A stretch of 30,914 nucleotides of DNA, taken from a virus. Position numbers and translations under genes: made by a program. Shown here piece by piece: positions 1 through 7,239 of this stretch. How positions within the stretch are numbered: position 1 is the first letter of the stretch; every line of letters begins with the position of its first letter. A model generated the notes under the pieces. The model saw only the letters and a program-made list of their open reading frames with translations, was not told where the DNA came from and did not search any database. Location: IMG/VR virus record IMGVR_UViG_3300042090_002726, positions 1-30,914 of that record; one strand, given 5' to 3'.

Positions 1-759
1 CGAGCCGAAGGTCTCGGGGTAGCCGTAGTCGGGGCCGCCGTCGCCGGCGTCGCCGGTCACATCGGTCGAAGTCGCGGTCGCCCGGTTCCACACCTTGGCG
101 TGGCTCTTGCCGCGCACGCTGCGGTCGCTGTCGTGGACTGAGAACGTCTCGCAGTCCTCGGGAGTGATTGTGACGGCCGCGATCGACGCCCCGCTCGCCG
201 TCGTTCCCGCGCCCTTGGGGACGAAGGCGAGCATCCCCTGCGCGAACTTCCCCACCGCGTCGAAGCGGCGCGCCAGCCGCGTCACCAGGTGCATGTCGCT
301 CTCGCCGGTCTGGGCGATAATTTTGTCGATGGCGATCGAGGCCAGGGCGCCGTCGACCGCCGCCTTCAGGCCGTTGTCGCTCGCCACCTCGCTGAGCACG
401 TCGCCGAGCGTCTTCGGCGCCGTCCATGCGCGGGTCTTCTGGGTCTTCAAGGTCTTTTTCAAATCGGCCGACTGGCCCGTCACATGGAACACCGCCGGGC
501 CGCCGCTCTTGGTCACGTCCTGAATGATATAGGCCCCGCGGTCGACCGCGCCGCCGAACTCGTGGAAGCCGAGCGCGATCGTCAGCGTCGCGCCGCGCCG
601 CGGCTTGGCGAGCAGCCCGTCGTAGTTCGACAGGGTCAGCTCCATCTCGTCGGCCTTGTCGCCGTCGTGGCGGGTCACCCGGCCTTTGAGCACGCGCGGG
701 TTGATCTTGGACGAGACGTCCTGGCCGCCGATCGAGATTGCGAGAACCGGCGTCGCCAT
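1..759 (-). CDS. D: Tail protein D (P2 gpD, late control protein D family), 3' end outside window
   Basis: The first 253 residues of a P2 gpD-type protein are visible; the frame stays open to position 1, so the C-terminus is missing. It begins MATPVLAISIGGQDVSSKI and carries the fold typical of gpD/gp27-like tail hub proteins, including a central FHVTGQSADLKKTLKT stretch. In P2, gpD is the hub or tail-tip protein that bridges the tail tube and the spike. The ATG at 759 lies 2 nt beyond the TAG of gpX, so it is probably translationally coupled. Its place directly after U and X is exactly the P2 order (T, U, X, D). The family call is from motif and order recognition. I see no evidence that it keeps the transcriptional role suggested by the old name late control. 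Confidence 0.88.
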   Translation of the reverse strand, partial: MATPVLAISIGGQDVSSKINPRVLKGRVTRHDGDKADEMELTLSNYDGLLAKPRRGATLTIALGFHEFGGAVDRGAYIIQDVTKSGGPAVFHVTGQSADLKKTLKTQKTRAWTAPKTLGDVLSEVASDNGLKAAVDGALASIAIDKIIAQTGESDMHLVTRLARRFDAVGKFAQGMLAFVPKGAGTTASGASIAAVTITPEDCETFSVHDSDRSVRGKSHAKVWNRATATSTDVTGDAGDGGPDYGYPETFGS

Positions 760-761
760 CG

Positions 762-977
762 CTAATCCCAGAGATTGACGGTCTGCTTGGGCGGCGGGGC
801 GACGGCGGCGACAGCGGGCAGGACGATCGTCAGGTTCTCGGGCAGAACCGGCGGCTCGGAGGCGAGCCCGGGATTGGCGGCGAGGATCGCTTCGGCCGCG
901 CCGGCGACGTAGCCATAATTGAGCCACGCCAGCGCGTCGACCATGTCGCCCTGGGCGGTGATGTAGGTTGAGCTCAT
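762..977 (-). CDS. X: Tail protein X (P2 gpX, LysM-like)
   Basis: A 71-residue protein with the P2 gpX pattern: a QGDMVDALAWLNYG start, then AILAANPGLA and a Pro-rich PPVLPENLTIVLP segment. The gpX family resembles a LysM domain and is a small baseplate or tail-completion component. The ATG at 977 overlaps the stop of the preceding RMF-like gene (ATGA), and gene D follows 2 nt after its TAG. Its first eight residues, MSSTYITA, and the QGDM segment recur almost unchanged at the start of the upstream gene. The duplicated DNA is 27 bp identical (953-979 and 1162-1188) plus a further 12 bp (942-953 and 1142-1153). X looks like the donor of this segment, because QGDM-type sequence is native to the family. 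Confidence 0.9.
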   Translation of the reverse strand: MSSTYITAQGDMVDALAWLNYGYVAGAAEAILAANPGLASEPPVLPENLTIVLPAVAAVAPPPKQTVNLWD

Positions 978-1186
978 GGGCCGTCCTCGTACTCTGCGGT
1001 TTCACACCCCCACTTCCAACCCTCGTCCCATCCCGCGGCTTTGAGCCGGTCGACGCCGCGATAGGGGTTTTCGATCTGCCTCTTGCAATCCCAGTAGGCC
1101 TCGAAGCCCTCGTCCCGAGCGTCCAGATATTCTTTTGACAACATGTCGCCCTGCATCACGGGGGCGGTGATGTAGGTTGAGCTCAT
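974..1186 (-). CDS. RMF/CrpP-like small protein inserted between tail genes U and X
   Basis: A 70-residue protein. Residues 1-15 copy the gpX N-terminus with three extra residues (PVM). The rest matches the ribosome modulation factor pattern: an ARDEGFEAY helix, NPY, then GWDEGWKWG. From the Gly of EGF to the Tyr of NPY is 16 residues, the same spacing as I recall for Escherichia coli RMF (GY...CPY), and both end in W-x-x-G-W. RMF binds 70S ribosomes and promotes hibernating dimers. Small RMF/CrpP-fold proteins also occur on mobile elements, with unclear roles. The gene overlaps U upstream and X downstream by ATGA on both sides, so it is fully embedded in the tail operon. It has no P2 counterpart at this position. 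Function here is unknown; it may modulate host translation late in infection. Confidence 0.72.
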   Translation of the reverse strand: MSSTYITAPVMQGDMLSKEYLDARDEGFEAYWDCKRQIENPYRGVDRLKAAGWDEGWKWGCETAEYEDGP

Positions 1187-1596
1187 GGCCAGATGCTCCA
1201 CACCTGCCCAGCGCCGTCGTCGTGGGCGGCGAAGGTCAGGTTGTATTCGACGCGCCCCGGATTGCCGGCGGCGTCGTGAAAGCTCTCCTGCGGGTCGATT
1301 TCCTCCAGCCGGTATGGCCCGGAGACAGACCCCGAGCCGGTCACCAGGCAATAGACCTCGCCCGCCTCGCACGCCGCCTCCAGCGCCAGCGCCTGCGCCG
1401 CCGCGCCGGCGCCGTCGTCGTTCGGGAAGATGACGCCGTGGATCGTCAGCGTCCGCTTGTCCGGGCCGAGATACTGGCCGGCCGGACGGCGGCCGATGAT
1501 CTTATGCTCGGCCCACTGCGCCTTCACCTGGCGGGAGAGTTGATCGAACGCCATCGCCCCCATTTCGAAGACGTATCCGCCCCAGCACATCAGCAT
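1183..1596 (-). CDS. U: Tail protein U (P2 gpU, tail terminator family)
   Basis: A 137-residue protein with gpU features: a start MLMCWGGYVFEMGAMAF, then LSRQVKAQW and HKIIGRRPAGQYLGP, and a later LTIHGVIFP strand. In P2 and Mu-like phages gpU helps end tail-tube growth. The ATG at 1596 shares one base with the tape-measure stop (TGATG); a second ATG two codons in is an alternative start. The stop overlaps the ATG of the RMF-like gene. Family assignment is confident from the N-terminal pattern, the length and the position right after the tape measure. Confidence 0.9.
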   Translation of the reverse strand: MLMCWGGYVFEMGAMAFDQLSRQVKAQWAEHKIIGRRPAGQYLGPDKRTLTIHGVIFPNDDGAGAAAQALALEAACEAGEVYCLVTGSGSVSGPYRLEEIDPQESFHDAAGNPGRVEYNLTFAAHDDGAGQVWSIWP

Positions 1597-3725
1597 CAGC
1601 GCGCCTCCGGCCCGTCGTGCAGCGCGCCGGCGAAGCTGGCGCGATGCGAAGCGACGCCGAGGCCGCCGTTGATCGAGGTCACGAGGGAGGCCGCCTCGCG
1701 CAGCTTGACGATCAGCGCGTCGAGCGGCGAGGCGTCGATCTTCGGCTTCACCGTCTGGCCCAGCGCCTTCAAGTCGGCGCTCGCCTGCTTGGCCTTGTCC
1801 GACGCGCGCTCGATCTCGCTGGCGTCGACCTTCGGCTTCGTCGGCTCGGCCGCCGACGCGTCGAGCCCGGCGCGCAGGCGCCCGGCGGCGATCATCGCCG
1901 GGTCGGCGGCGGCCGAGGCTTTGGCGTTCGCGCCGGCCGGCGCGACGGAGAAGTCCGCGCGCAGGCGCCGCGCGTCGTCGACCAAGTCATTAAAGGTGTC
2001 CGCCGCGGCCAGCGCCCAGCCGAGCGGCCCGAGAAAGCGTCCGCCTAACGCGCGGGCGCCCCCGGCCGCGGCGCCGGCCTCCGCTGCGGCGGCGGGGGCT
2101 TCCCCCCCGCGTATGAACCGTCCTATCCCCTGGCCGATCCCGACGACGCTCTTGCCGAGCCAATAGGTGATCGCGGCGAGCGCGCCGCCCGACGCCAGCG
2201 TGCTCTCGATCGGATGGTTCGCCGCCGCTCGGCTGAGCCCCGATATGCTGCTGGCCAGCATGTCGAGCCCGGCGGCGAGTGGTTTCATCGCCGGCTCGAA
2301 GGCGACGCCGGCCAGCGTCTCGAGCGACGACTTCGCCGCCTGCCATCCGACCGTCGGATCGCCCTTGAGCAGGTCCGCCGCGTCGAGCCCCCGGTTGAGA
2401 GGGTTCTCGATCAGCTCCCTGGTGCGGGCGAACTGCGGCAGATCGGTGACCGCCATGAAGGCCGCTTTGAGCTCGTTGCGGTTCGACATCACCGTCGACA
2501 GCAACATCATCTGCTCGTCGGGATTGGAGGTCGCCTTCTCGATCGCCGGCCAAAGTACATCCTGCGCCCAGTGGACTGGATCATGGCCGAGGACGCCGGC
2601 GCCTTTGACGCCGCCCGGCTCGATGCGCTTGACGCGGCCGCCCTTGTCCCGCTCGACTTTCGTCTCGTCGAGCAGCCCGAGCTTGTCGAGCGCGTCGAGC
2701 GACGGCCCCATCAGGTGGCCGCCCATGATCCCTTCGCCGAGCGTCGCGATCATCATGCCGGTCGCGTCGCCGCCGAGCGAGGCCAGCAGGTGTGGCAGCT
2801 CGTCGCGAATGAACTCCATGCTCCAGTTCCGCGCGAAGGCGCCCCCGCGCTGGTAGACCTGGAAATAGTCCTCGAAGCTGATCTTCGCGCCCATGGCGTT
2901 CTTGGCGCGCTGGGCTGCGTCGAGGACCGCGATGGTCTGGGCCGCGTCCCTCGCGTAGCCGCCCTCCTCGACTGCGCGCAGGGCCGGGTAGGCGGCGGCG
3001 AGGCCCTCGCCGGGGTGGTCGCGGTCGGCCAGCGCCGCCATCTTCAGATAGGGAACGAGCGCGTTGCGCGCCTCCTCGTCAGTGGTGAAGACGGCGCGCG
3101 CCTCGCGCGCTTCCTTGAGGATGTCCGTCAGGGTGAACTGCGGAAACTGCTGTTGCAGGCTGACCGCGAGCGAGCGCGCGTCGGCGATCTGCGCCGGGCT
3201 CATGCCGGCGATCTTCTGGGCGATCGTCTCGCTGGTCAGATGCGCGCCGCCGCCGATGATCGTTTCGATGGCCTTGGGGCCTTCGAACAACGCAGTCATC
3301 TCAGCCGCGTTTTCAATGAACTGAGCGACCCCCGACGGCTCGCCCTTGCCGCCCGGACCGGGCCGGCCGCCCGGCGCGCCGGGCGGCTTCTTTCCCGCTA
3401 TGGCGTCGAGCTGCGCGTTGAAGCCCTTCAGCGCCGCGGTCGCCTTGTCGATGTCCTCCGCCGTCGCGACCCACGGCGCGCCGCTGATCTTCTTCTCGGC
3501 CTCGGCGGCGTTGAAAGCGGAAGCTTCGAACTTCTTCGCCTGCTCCGCCGCCGCCATGATGGCGCGGCCTTCCTCGACCCACTTGTCGGGGCGAAGGGCG
3601 GCGTCGGCGCTTCCCGCCTTCCGCGCCGCCGCGCCGAACTGTTCGAGGTCTCTTGCCGCCTCCCTCGCCGGCCCGGTCAGCCGGTTGACCAGCTCGAGAA
3701 CGACTTCGAGCGTCATGTTGGCCAT
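1596..3725 (-). CDS. Tail tape measure protein (P2 gpT-like)
   Basis: A 709-residue protein located directly after E/E', as expected for a contractile-tail tape measure. It starts MANMTLEVVLELVNRLTGPAREAARDLEQFG, then has helical, Lys/Glu/Ala-rich stretches and a Pro/Gly linker around residues 113-130 (KKPPGAPGGRPGPGGKG). Hydrophobic segments near residues 515-590 include LASGGALAAITYWLGKSVVG and FLGPLGWALAAADTF. These are the membrane-inserting type of segment seen in many tape measures. The ATG at 3725 lies just past the E' stop at 3728. At about 0.7 kb of codons it would imply a medium-length tail of roughly 100 nm by the usual 0.15 nm per residue rule, which is inference. Confidence 0.9.
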   Translation of the reverse strand: MANMTLEVVLELVNRLTGPAREAARDLEQFGAAARKAGSADAALRPDKWVEEGRAIMAAAEQAKKFEASAFNAAEAEKKISGAPWVATAEDIDKATAALKGFNAQLDAIAGKKPPGAPGGRPGPGGKGEPSGVAQFIENAAEMTALFEGPKAIETIIGGGAHLTSETIAQKIAGMSPAQIADARSLAVSLQQQFPQFTLTDILKEAREARAVFTTDEEARNALVPYLKMAALADRDHPGEGLAAAYPALRAVEEGGYARDAAQTIAVLDAAQRAKNAMGAKISFEDYFQVYQRGGAFARNWSMEFIRDELPHLLASLGGDATGMMIATLGEGIMGGHLMGPSLDALDKLGLLDETKVERDKGGRVKRIEPGGVKGAGVLGHDPVHWAQDVLWPAIEKATSNPDEQMMLLSTVMSNRNELKAAFMAVTDLPQFARTRELIENPLNRGLDAADLLKGDPTVGWQAAKSSLETLAGVAFEPAMKPLAAGLDMLASSISGLSRAAANHPIESTLASGGALAAITYWLGKSVVGIGQGIGRFIRGGEAPAAAAEAGAAAGGARALGGRFLGPLGWALAAADTFNDLVDDARRLRADFSVAPAGANAKASAAADPAMIAAGRLRAGLDASAAEPTKPKVDASEIERASDKAKQASADLKALGQTVKPKIDASPLDALIVKLREAASLVTSINGGLGVASHRASFAGALHDGPEAR

Positions 3726-3727
3726 GG

Positions 3728-4155
3728 TCAGCGCCCGTAGAGCCGGTCAAGGTGCATGGCGGCGCGTCGCGCGAGCCTCACGATCGTCGGCGCCGGCTGC
3801 GCCAACACCCATTCGCGGCTATAGGGAAACGCCAGGCCGATGTCGTCGAGGACCTCGTCGAGGTCTAGCGGACACCGGCGACGAATTCCCCCACCGAGGC
3901 CAGCAGGCGCGAATAGTCCGAGCCGTGCATCGCGTCGAGCGCCTTGGCGTCGGCGTCGACCAGCCTCAGCGCCAGGACGCGCAGCCCGCGGTCGGGCGAC
4001 CTGATGTAGGCCTCGATGTCGGCGCCGGTCGGCACCCGCACCTTGAGGGCGCGGAATTCGACGCCGGCGAACTTGAATGGGCGTCTGAGCTCGAATTCCT
4101 CGATGCCCCAGCCCTTCGACGCGTCGACCAGCTCGTCTTTCTTGTCTTCAGGCAT
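3728..4155 (-). CDS. E+E' frameshift fusion (predicted -1 ribosomal frameshift)
   Basis: A -1 shift in the last part of E opens a frame with no stop until TGA at 3728-3730, two bases before the tape-measure ATG. If slippage occurs at GTG GGG GAA (3886-3892), the product is 90 residues of E plus 52 of E', 142 in total. The E' part contains LDEVLDDIGLAFPYSREW and then LAQPAPTIVRLARRAA. That helical make-up and size fit E' extensions. The E' frame uses high-GC third positions, as real coding frames do here. P2 makes E+E' by -1 frameshift from the same gene position. The existence of the extension is well supported by layout; the exact slip site is inferred. Confidence 0.72.
3865..4155 (-). CDS. 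E: Tail assembly chaperone E (P2 gpE-like)
   Basis: A 96-residue protein with the gpE pattern: an acidic N-terminus, EEFELRRPFKFAGVEFRALKVRVPTGADIEAY, and a C-terminal helical part ending GEFVAGVR. In P2 and many tailed phages the two products of this locus, E and the frameshifted E+E', act as chaperones loading the tape measure. It sits between tail tube FII and the tape measure, as in P2. A possible slippery run lies ten codons before the TAG stop. The Shine-Dalgarno is weak (GGGGTTGGCGGC before ATG). Confidence 0.88.
   Translation of the reverse strand: MPEDKKDELVDASKGWGIEEFELRRPFKFAGVEFRALKVRVPTGADIEAYIRSPDRGLRVLALRLVDADAKALDAMHGSDYSRLLASVGEFVAGVR
3886..3892 (-). other. Candidate -1 frameshift slippery run GGGGGAA
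   Basis: On the minus strand E reads GTG GGG GAA TTC. The five G residues let a Gly tRNA on GGG re-pair one base back, and the -1 frame from here is open for 52 codons. The A-site match is imperfect (GAA to GGA), so this is not a canonical heptamer. It is the only homopolymeric slip candidate I saw before the E stop. Confidence 0.5.
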
Positions 4156-4183
4156 GCCGCCAACCCCTGTTTGAAAACCGCTT

Positions 4184-4699
4184 TCACGACCCGATGGCGT
4201 CGGCGATCATCGCCGCGACGTCGGTTCCGTTCCAGGTGTCGACGCCGTTCTCGATATCGATGTCGAAGATCGACGCGCCATCGACGGTCAGGTTCAGGGC
4301 GTCGAGCGCGATCTTGATCTTCATCATCGCCTTCTTGGCCGCCTCCCACTCGCCGAAGTCGTTCTCGATCACTTCGCCGCGCATGTAGAGGTAGAGCGAG
4401 TGGGTCGCGTTCTGGTCGCCGTCGAGATAGGCGCGCACCGAGAAGGCGACGCCCTTCGACACGAGGAAGGCGCTCTGGGCGATCACCTGCGGGTTGACCG
4501 CGCTGAGCGAGCACTCAAACTCAAATTCGTCGTAGCCGAGCGCGTGCTGGCGCGGCGCGACCATGCCGCCGCCGCGGTACTTCTCCATGTGCTTCTTGAT
4601 CTTCGGCAGCGTGCACTTCTCGCCCGAGCCGGCCATGCCGTAGCCGTCGATGTTGAGGCTGAACGATTGGAGGATGTAATCGAGCTGGTTGGTCGTCAT
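4184..4699 (-). CDS. FII: Major tail tube protein FII (P2 gpFII family)
   Basis: A 171-residue protein with the tail-tube signature: an N-terminal SFSLNIDGYGMAGSGEKCTLPKI, then HALGYDEFEFECSLSAV, and a C-terminal KIALDALNLTVDGASIFDIDIENG. It forms the inner tube of the contractile tail through stacked hexamers. It follows the sheath gene with a 4-nt gap (TGA GCCT ATG) and precedes E, matching P2. The length matches the family's usual 170 or so residues. Confidence 0.93.
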   Translation of the reverse strand: MTTNQLDYILQSFSLNIDGYGMAGSGEKCTLPKIKKHMEKYRGGGMVAPRQHALGYDEFEFECSLSAVNPQVIAQSAFLVSKGVAFSVRAYLDGDQNATHSLYLYMRGEVIENDFGEWEAAKKAMMKIKIALDALNLTVDGASIFDIDIENGVDTWNGTDVAAMIADAIGS

Positions 4700-4703
4700 A
4701 GGC

Positions 4704-5945
4704 TCACCCGTTCGCCGAGATCATGTTGGCGAGCGCCGCGACCTCCTGGTCGTAGTAGGAGTCGTTCTGGCTCGCGGTGTAGATGATGTGCTCCATCGGC
4801 ACCGGCCCCATCGGGTCGATCGACCAGTTCCAGATCCCCTGGCTGGTCTGCGACGAGGGGTTGAGCTCCGCGTCGAGCCAGCAGCGGCCGCCGACCAAAA
4901 AGCCGACCTTCTTCGCCCACTTGAACCAATCGTTGGCGCGGTTGGTCATGTCCTGGAGCAGTTGCAGCCCCGCCGGCTTGTCGACCGCCCACAGCGTCAC
5001 CTCGTCGAGCGCCTCGTAGACCTCGTCGAGGCAGGTGCGCACCGCCTCGAACATCCAGTTCGTGTCGGCGGAGAGGTTGCGGTTGCCCCAGCGGCGGAAG
5101 CCGCCGTAGGTCAGGCCGGCCTGCTGCGCGGCGTTGATGATGGTGGTGATGCGCGCGGCGTTGAGCGTGTTGGCTTCGCAGTCGGGGTCGCTCATCGCCC
5201 AGTCGATCGGGTTGGAGACGCCGCCGACGCCTTGCAGCGCCTGGTTCGACGGCGAGAACCAGAAGCCGAGGTTCTCATGCACGTAGGCGGTCAAGCCCGC
5301 CATCGAGGCCGACGCGGGCAGCGCGACATAGGCCGAGGTCGCCGTGTCCCACACCATCACGTTCGGATAGAACAGCAGCAGGCGATCGGACGAGTAGAGC
5401 GCGGCGGCGGCGACGCAGTCCTCGTCGCTGGTCGACGGGCAGTCGGCGTAGACGCGGCCTCTAAGCCGCTCCGCCACCGGCAGCGCCGCGGTGACCACCG
5501 GGTTGGCGAGCGGGCCGCCCCCGGTCGCCGTCGGCAGGATCGAGGTGTAGCCGGGGGCGATGATGGTGCGCGGCGGCACGCCGAGCTTCGCGCGCGCGCC
5601 GAGCAGCGCGTAGAGGCCCGTCTTCGCAGCCTGCGAGCCGATGATGTTGCTCATCGTCGTGTCGGGATCGGCCGCATCGGCGACCCTCACCACCACCACC
5701 TGGCCCGCGCCCTCGGCGTAGCATTGCTGCACCGAGCTGAGCAGGGTGCCCTCGACGCCGAGCTTCAGCGCCGCGGTCGGCTGCGAGTCGAGCAGCACCG
5801 GCTCGTTGAGCGGAAACGTCGCCTCCTCGGCCGACGCCGCGGTGCCGATCAGGCCGATCACGCCCGAGGGGTTGAGGGAGACCGGCTGCGTCGCGGACTC
5901 GACCTCGTCGACCTCGACGCCATGGAGGAAAATGGTGGAGCTCAT
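4704..5945 (-). CDS. FI: Major tail sheath protein FI (P2 gpFI family)
   Basis: A 413-residue sheath protein. It begins MSSTIFLHGVEVDEVESATQP. It has the sheath core APGYTSILPTATGG, an internal domain with RGRVYADCP and SSDRLLLFYPNV, and the conserved C-terminal GGFRRWGNRNLS and LVGGRCWLDAELN. Sheath subunits contract on infection and drive the tube through the envelope. The ATG at 5945 overlaps the stop of the upstream hydrolase gene (ATGA). The GAGG Shine-Dalgarno lies inside a perfect 14-bp palindrome. The gene is first after a predicted activator-dependent promoter at 6000-6046. Confidence 0.94.
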   Translation of the reverse strand: MSSTIFLHGVEVDEVESATQPVSLNPSGVIGLIGTAASAEEATFPLNEPVLLDSQPTAALKLGVEGTLLSSVQQCYAEGAGQVVVVRVADAADPDTTMSNIIGSQAAKTGLYALLGARAKLGVPPRTIIAPGYTSILPTATGGGPLANPVVTAALPVAERLRGRVYADCPSTSDEDCVAAAALYSSDRLLLFYPNVMVWDTATSAYVALPASASMAGLTAYVHENLGFWFSPSNQALQGVGGVSNPIDWAMSDPDCEANTLNAARITTIINAAQQAGLTYGGFRRWGNRNLSADTNWMFEAVRTCLDEVYEALDEVTLWAVDKPAGLQLLQDMTNRANDWFKWAKKVGFLVGGRCWLDAELNPSSQTSQGIWNWSIDPMGPVPMEHIIYTASQNDSYYDQEVAALANMISANG

Positions 5946-6547
5946 GAAGCCTCGCGAGGCTGGTTTAAAGGCCGCTTGACGGCGTTTCGAAACAGGGCGA
6001 ACTTGGCTTTCGTTCGCCCCGCTCGGCGAGGGTGAACAACTTCACCAGCAGCCCCGGCTTCGACGAACGCGATGACGCTGGCGCGCGCGATCACGCTTAG
6101 CGCCACGCGGCCGCCCCAGTTGCCCGACAGCAACCGGATCGATCCGTCCGGCTCGATCCCTTCGACGAAGCCGACGTGTCCGGCTGGTCCGCGCCGGGTG
6201 CGCATCACCGCCAGCGCGCCGATGCGCGGGCCGGCGAGCCGCGGGCCGTAGCGCAGCGCCGACGCGGCCGCGCGGCTGGCGAGCGGCGGCCGGCCGACGC
6301 GCCTGAGCACGAAGCTGACGAAGTCGGCGCACCACGGGCCGACCGTGCCGACGGGGTTGCGCGCGCCGAGCCAGCGCGCCGCCTCGACCAGCGCCGCGCT
6401 TTCCGTCGCCGCGACCATCGCCGTCGCGCTCGCGGCGGCCGGCTGCAGCGTCGGCGGCGCCGGCGCGCGGCCGGCCGCCGCGGCGTCGGCCGCCCCCGTC
6501 AGCGCCGCCAGCGCGAGGCCGAGCGCAAGACTGAATGGCCGGTTCAC
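5942..6547 (-). CDS. Secreted CHAP/NlpC-type cysteine hydrolase
   Basis: A 201-residue protein with a signal peptide (NRPFSLALGLALAALTGAADA). The cysteine hydrolase core has WCADFVSFVLRRVGRP (catalytic Cys) and PAGHVGFVEG (His), with LLSGNWGGRVALSVI afterwards. This resembles the TIGR02594/CHAP-like amidase-peptidase group. I chose GTG at 6547 because AAAGGAGG lies four bases upstream. An ATG at 6562 overlaps the previous stop and is the alternative. It probably cuts peptidoglycan, either in tail-mediated entry or exported late. The last 35 or so residues (from AGEVVHPRRAG) are outside the catalytic core and span the third activator dyad, so this tail may be coding sequence constrained by a promoter. 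Position between fibre and sheath genes is unusual relative to P2. Confidence 0.75.
   Translation of the reverse strand: MNRPFSLALGLALAALTGAADAAAAGRAPAPPTLQPAAASATAMVAATESAALVEAARWLGARNPVGTVGPWCADFVSFVLRRVGRPPLASRAAASALRYGPRLAGPRIGALAVMRTRRGPAGHVGFVEGIEPDGSIRLLSGNWGGRVALSVIARASVIAFVEAGAAGEVVHPRRAGRTKAKFALFRNAVKRPLNQPREAS
5948..5961. repeat. Perfect 14-bp palindrome covering the sheath ribosome binding site
   Basis: AGCCTCGCGAGGCT ends two bases before the sheath ATG. The GAGG Shine-Dalgarno is in its 3' arm, so a hairpin could hide it when the region is not being translated. The upstream gene's stop overlaps the ATG, so ribosomes finishing that gene would open it. This suggests translational coupling; the regulatory role is inferred. 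Confidence 0.5.
6000..6046 (-). promoter_or_regulatory. Predicted activator-dependent late promoter for the sheath-tail operon
   Basis: The dyad GGTGAAGTTGTTCACC (6031-6046) is followed 25 bp downstream by the -10-like hexamer CAAGTT (6000-6005). No -35 box is visible, as expected for a Mor/C-type activated promoter. The dyad is identical in sequence to the one upstream of the lysis genes. It lies within the 3' end of the hydrolase gene and directly before FI, FII, E, tape measure, U, X and D. Confidence 0.6.
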
Positions 6548-6558
6548 GCGTCCTCCTT

Positions 6559-7236
6559 TCATGCCGCCATCAGCAGCGCGGCGGGGCGATAGCGGCGCCG
6601 CGCGCGCGAGGCGGCGGCGAGCGAAGCGGCTTCGAGCGTCGCGACCGCCGCGGCGCTCGCCGGCGCCGAGGCCGCCGCTGCGAGCGTCGCGTCGGCGAGC
6701 GCCAGCGCCAGCGTGGCCGTCGCCGGCGCCTGGACGCCGGTCGCGGCGAGCGTCGCGCCGACGATGGCGGAAGGTCCGCCCCCGAGCGGGAGAGCGCCGA
6801 GGGCGAAGCCGCCGAGCGGCGGCGAGCCGGGCGAAGCGCCGAGATCGATCGTCGCCGAGCCCGTCGCCGCCGCCGCGCCGGCCGCCGCGGCGCCTGCGTC
6901 GTCGAGCGTCGCGACCAGCGCGCTGGAGGCGACCGCCTGGTCGGCCGAGGCCAGCGCCGCAGCGTCGAGCGTCGGCGCGGCGCAAGCGCCGGCGAGCGCC
7001 GCGCCGGCCGCCGCGAGCGTCGCCGGCGCGAGCGCCGCGGCGGCCGCGGCGTTAGCTGGCGCGGAAGCGGCGGCCGAGAGCGTCGCCGCGCCGGTCGTCG
7101 CCGAGGCCGCGCCGGTCGCCGGCGCGCAAGCGCTGGCGGAGAGCGTCGCGGCGACGAGCGCGCCGCCGGCGAGCGTCCCGCCCGAGGTCGCGCTCGCGCC
7201 GAGCGGCAGATGGCCGAGGGGCGCGAACCCGAGCAT
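6559..7236 (-). CDS. Ala-rich repetitive tail-associated protein
   Basis: A 225-residue protein, about half alanine, made of degenerate repeats with an ATLxAxxxAPA theme. It has two copies of a GFAPLGHLPLG-like motif: one at the start and one near residue 145 (GGFALGALPLGGG). Similar short 'LGxxxLG' N-termini and ATL-type repeats occur in phage tail-fibre-region proteins. I infer a surface-exposed fibre or appendage component. The ATG at 7236 is 3 nt past the TAG of the chaperone gene and no Shine-Dalgarno is evident, so translation is probably coupled. The stop overlaps the hydrolase gene's alternative ATG. A long frame on the other strand covers the same DNA but is Arg-rich and not credible. 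The N-terminal motif and exact operon junctions argue for this frame. Confidence 0.6.
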   Translation of the reverse strand: MLGFAPLGHLPLGASATSGGTLAGGALVAATLSASACAPATGAASATTGAATLSAAASAPANAAAAAALAPATLAAAGAALAGACAAPTLDAAALASADQAVASSALVATLDDAGAAAAGAAAATGSATIDLGASPGSPPLGGFALGALPLGGGPSAIVGATLAATGVQAPATATLALALADATLAAAASAPASAAAVATLEAASLAAASRARRRYRPAALLMAA

Positions 7237-7239
7237 CGG

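Noticed and set aside
2214-3740. Plus-strand frame of 508 codons opposite the tape measure
   Set aside because: Arg/Leu-rich shadow without motifs. The tape measure on the minus strand is in correct P2 order and has the expected hydrophobic segments.
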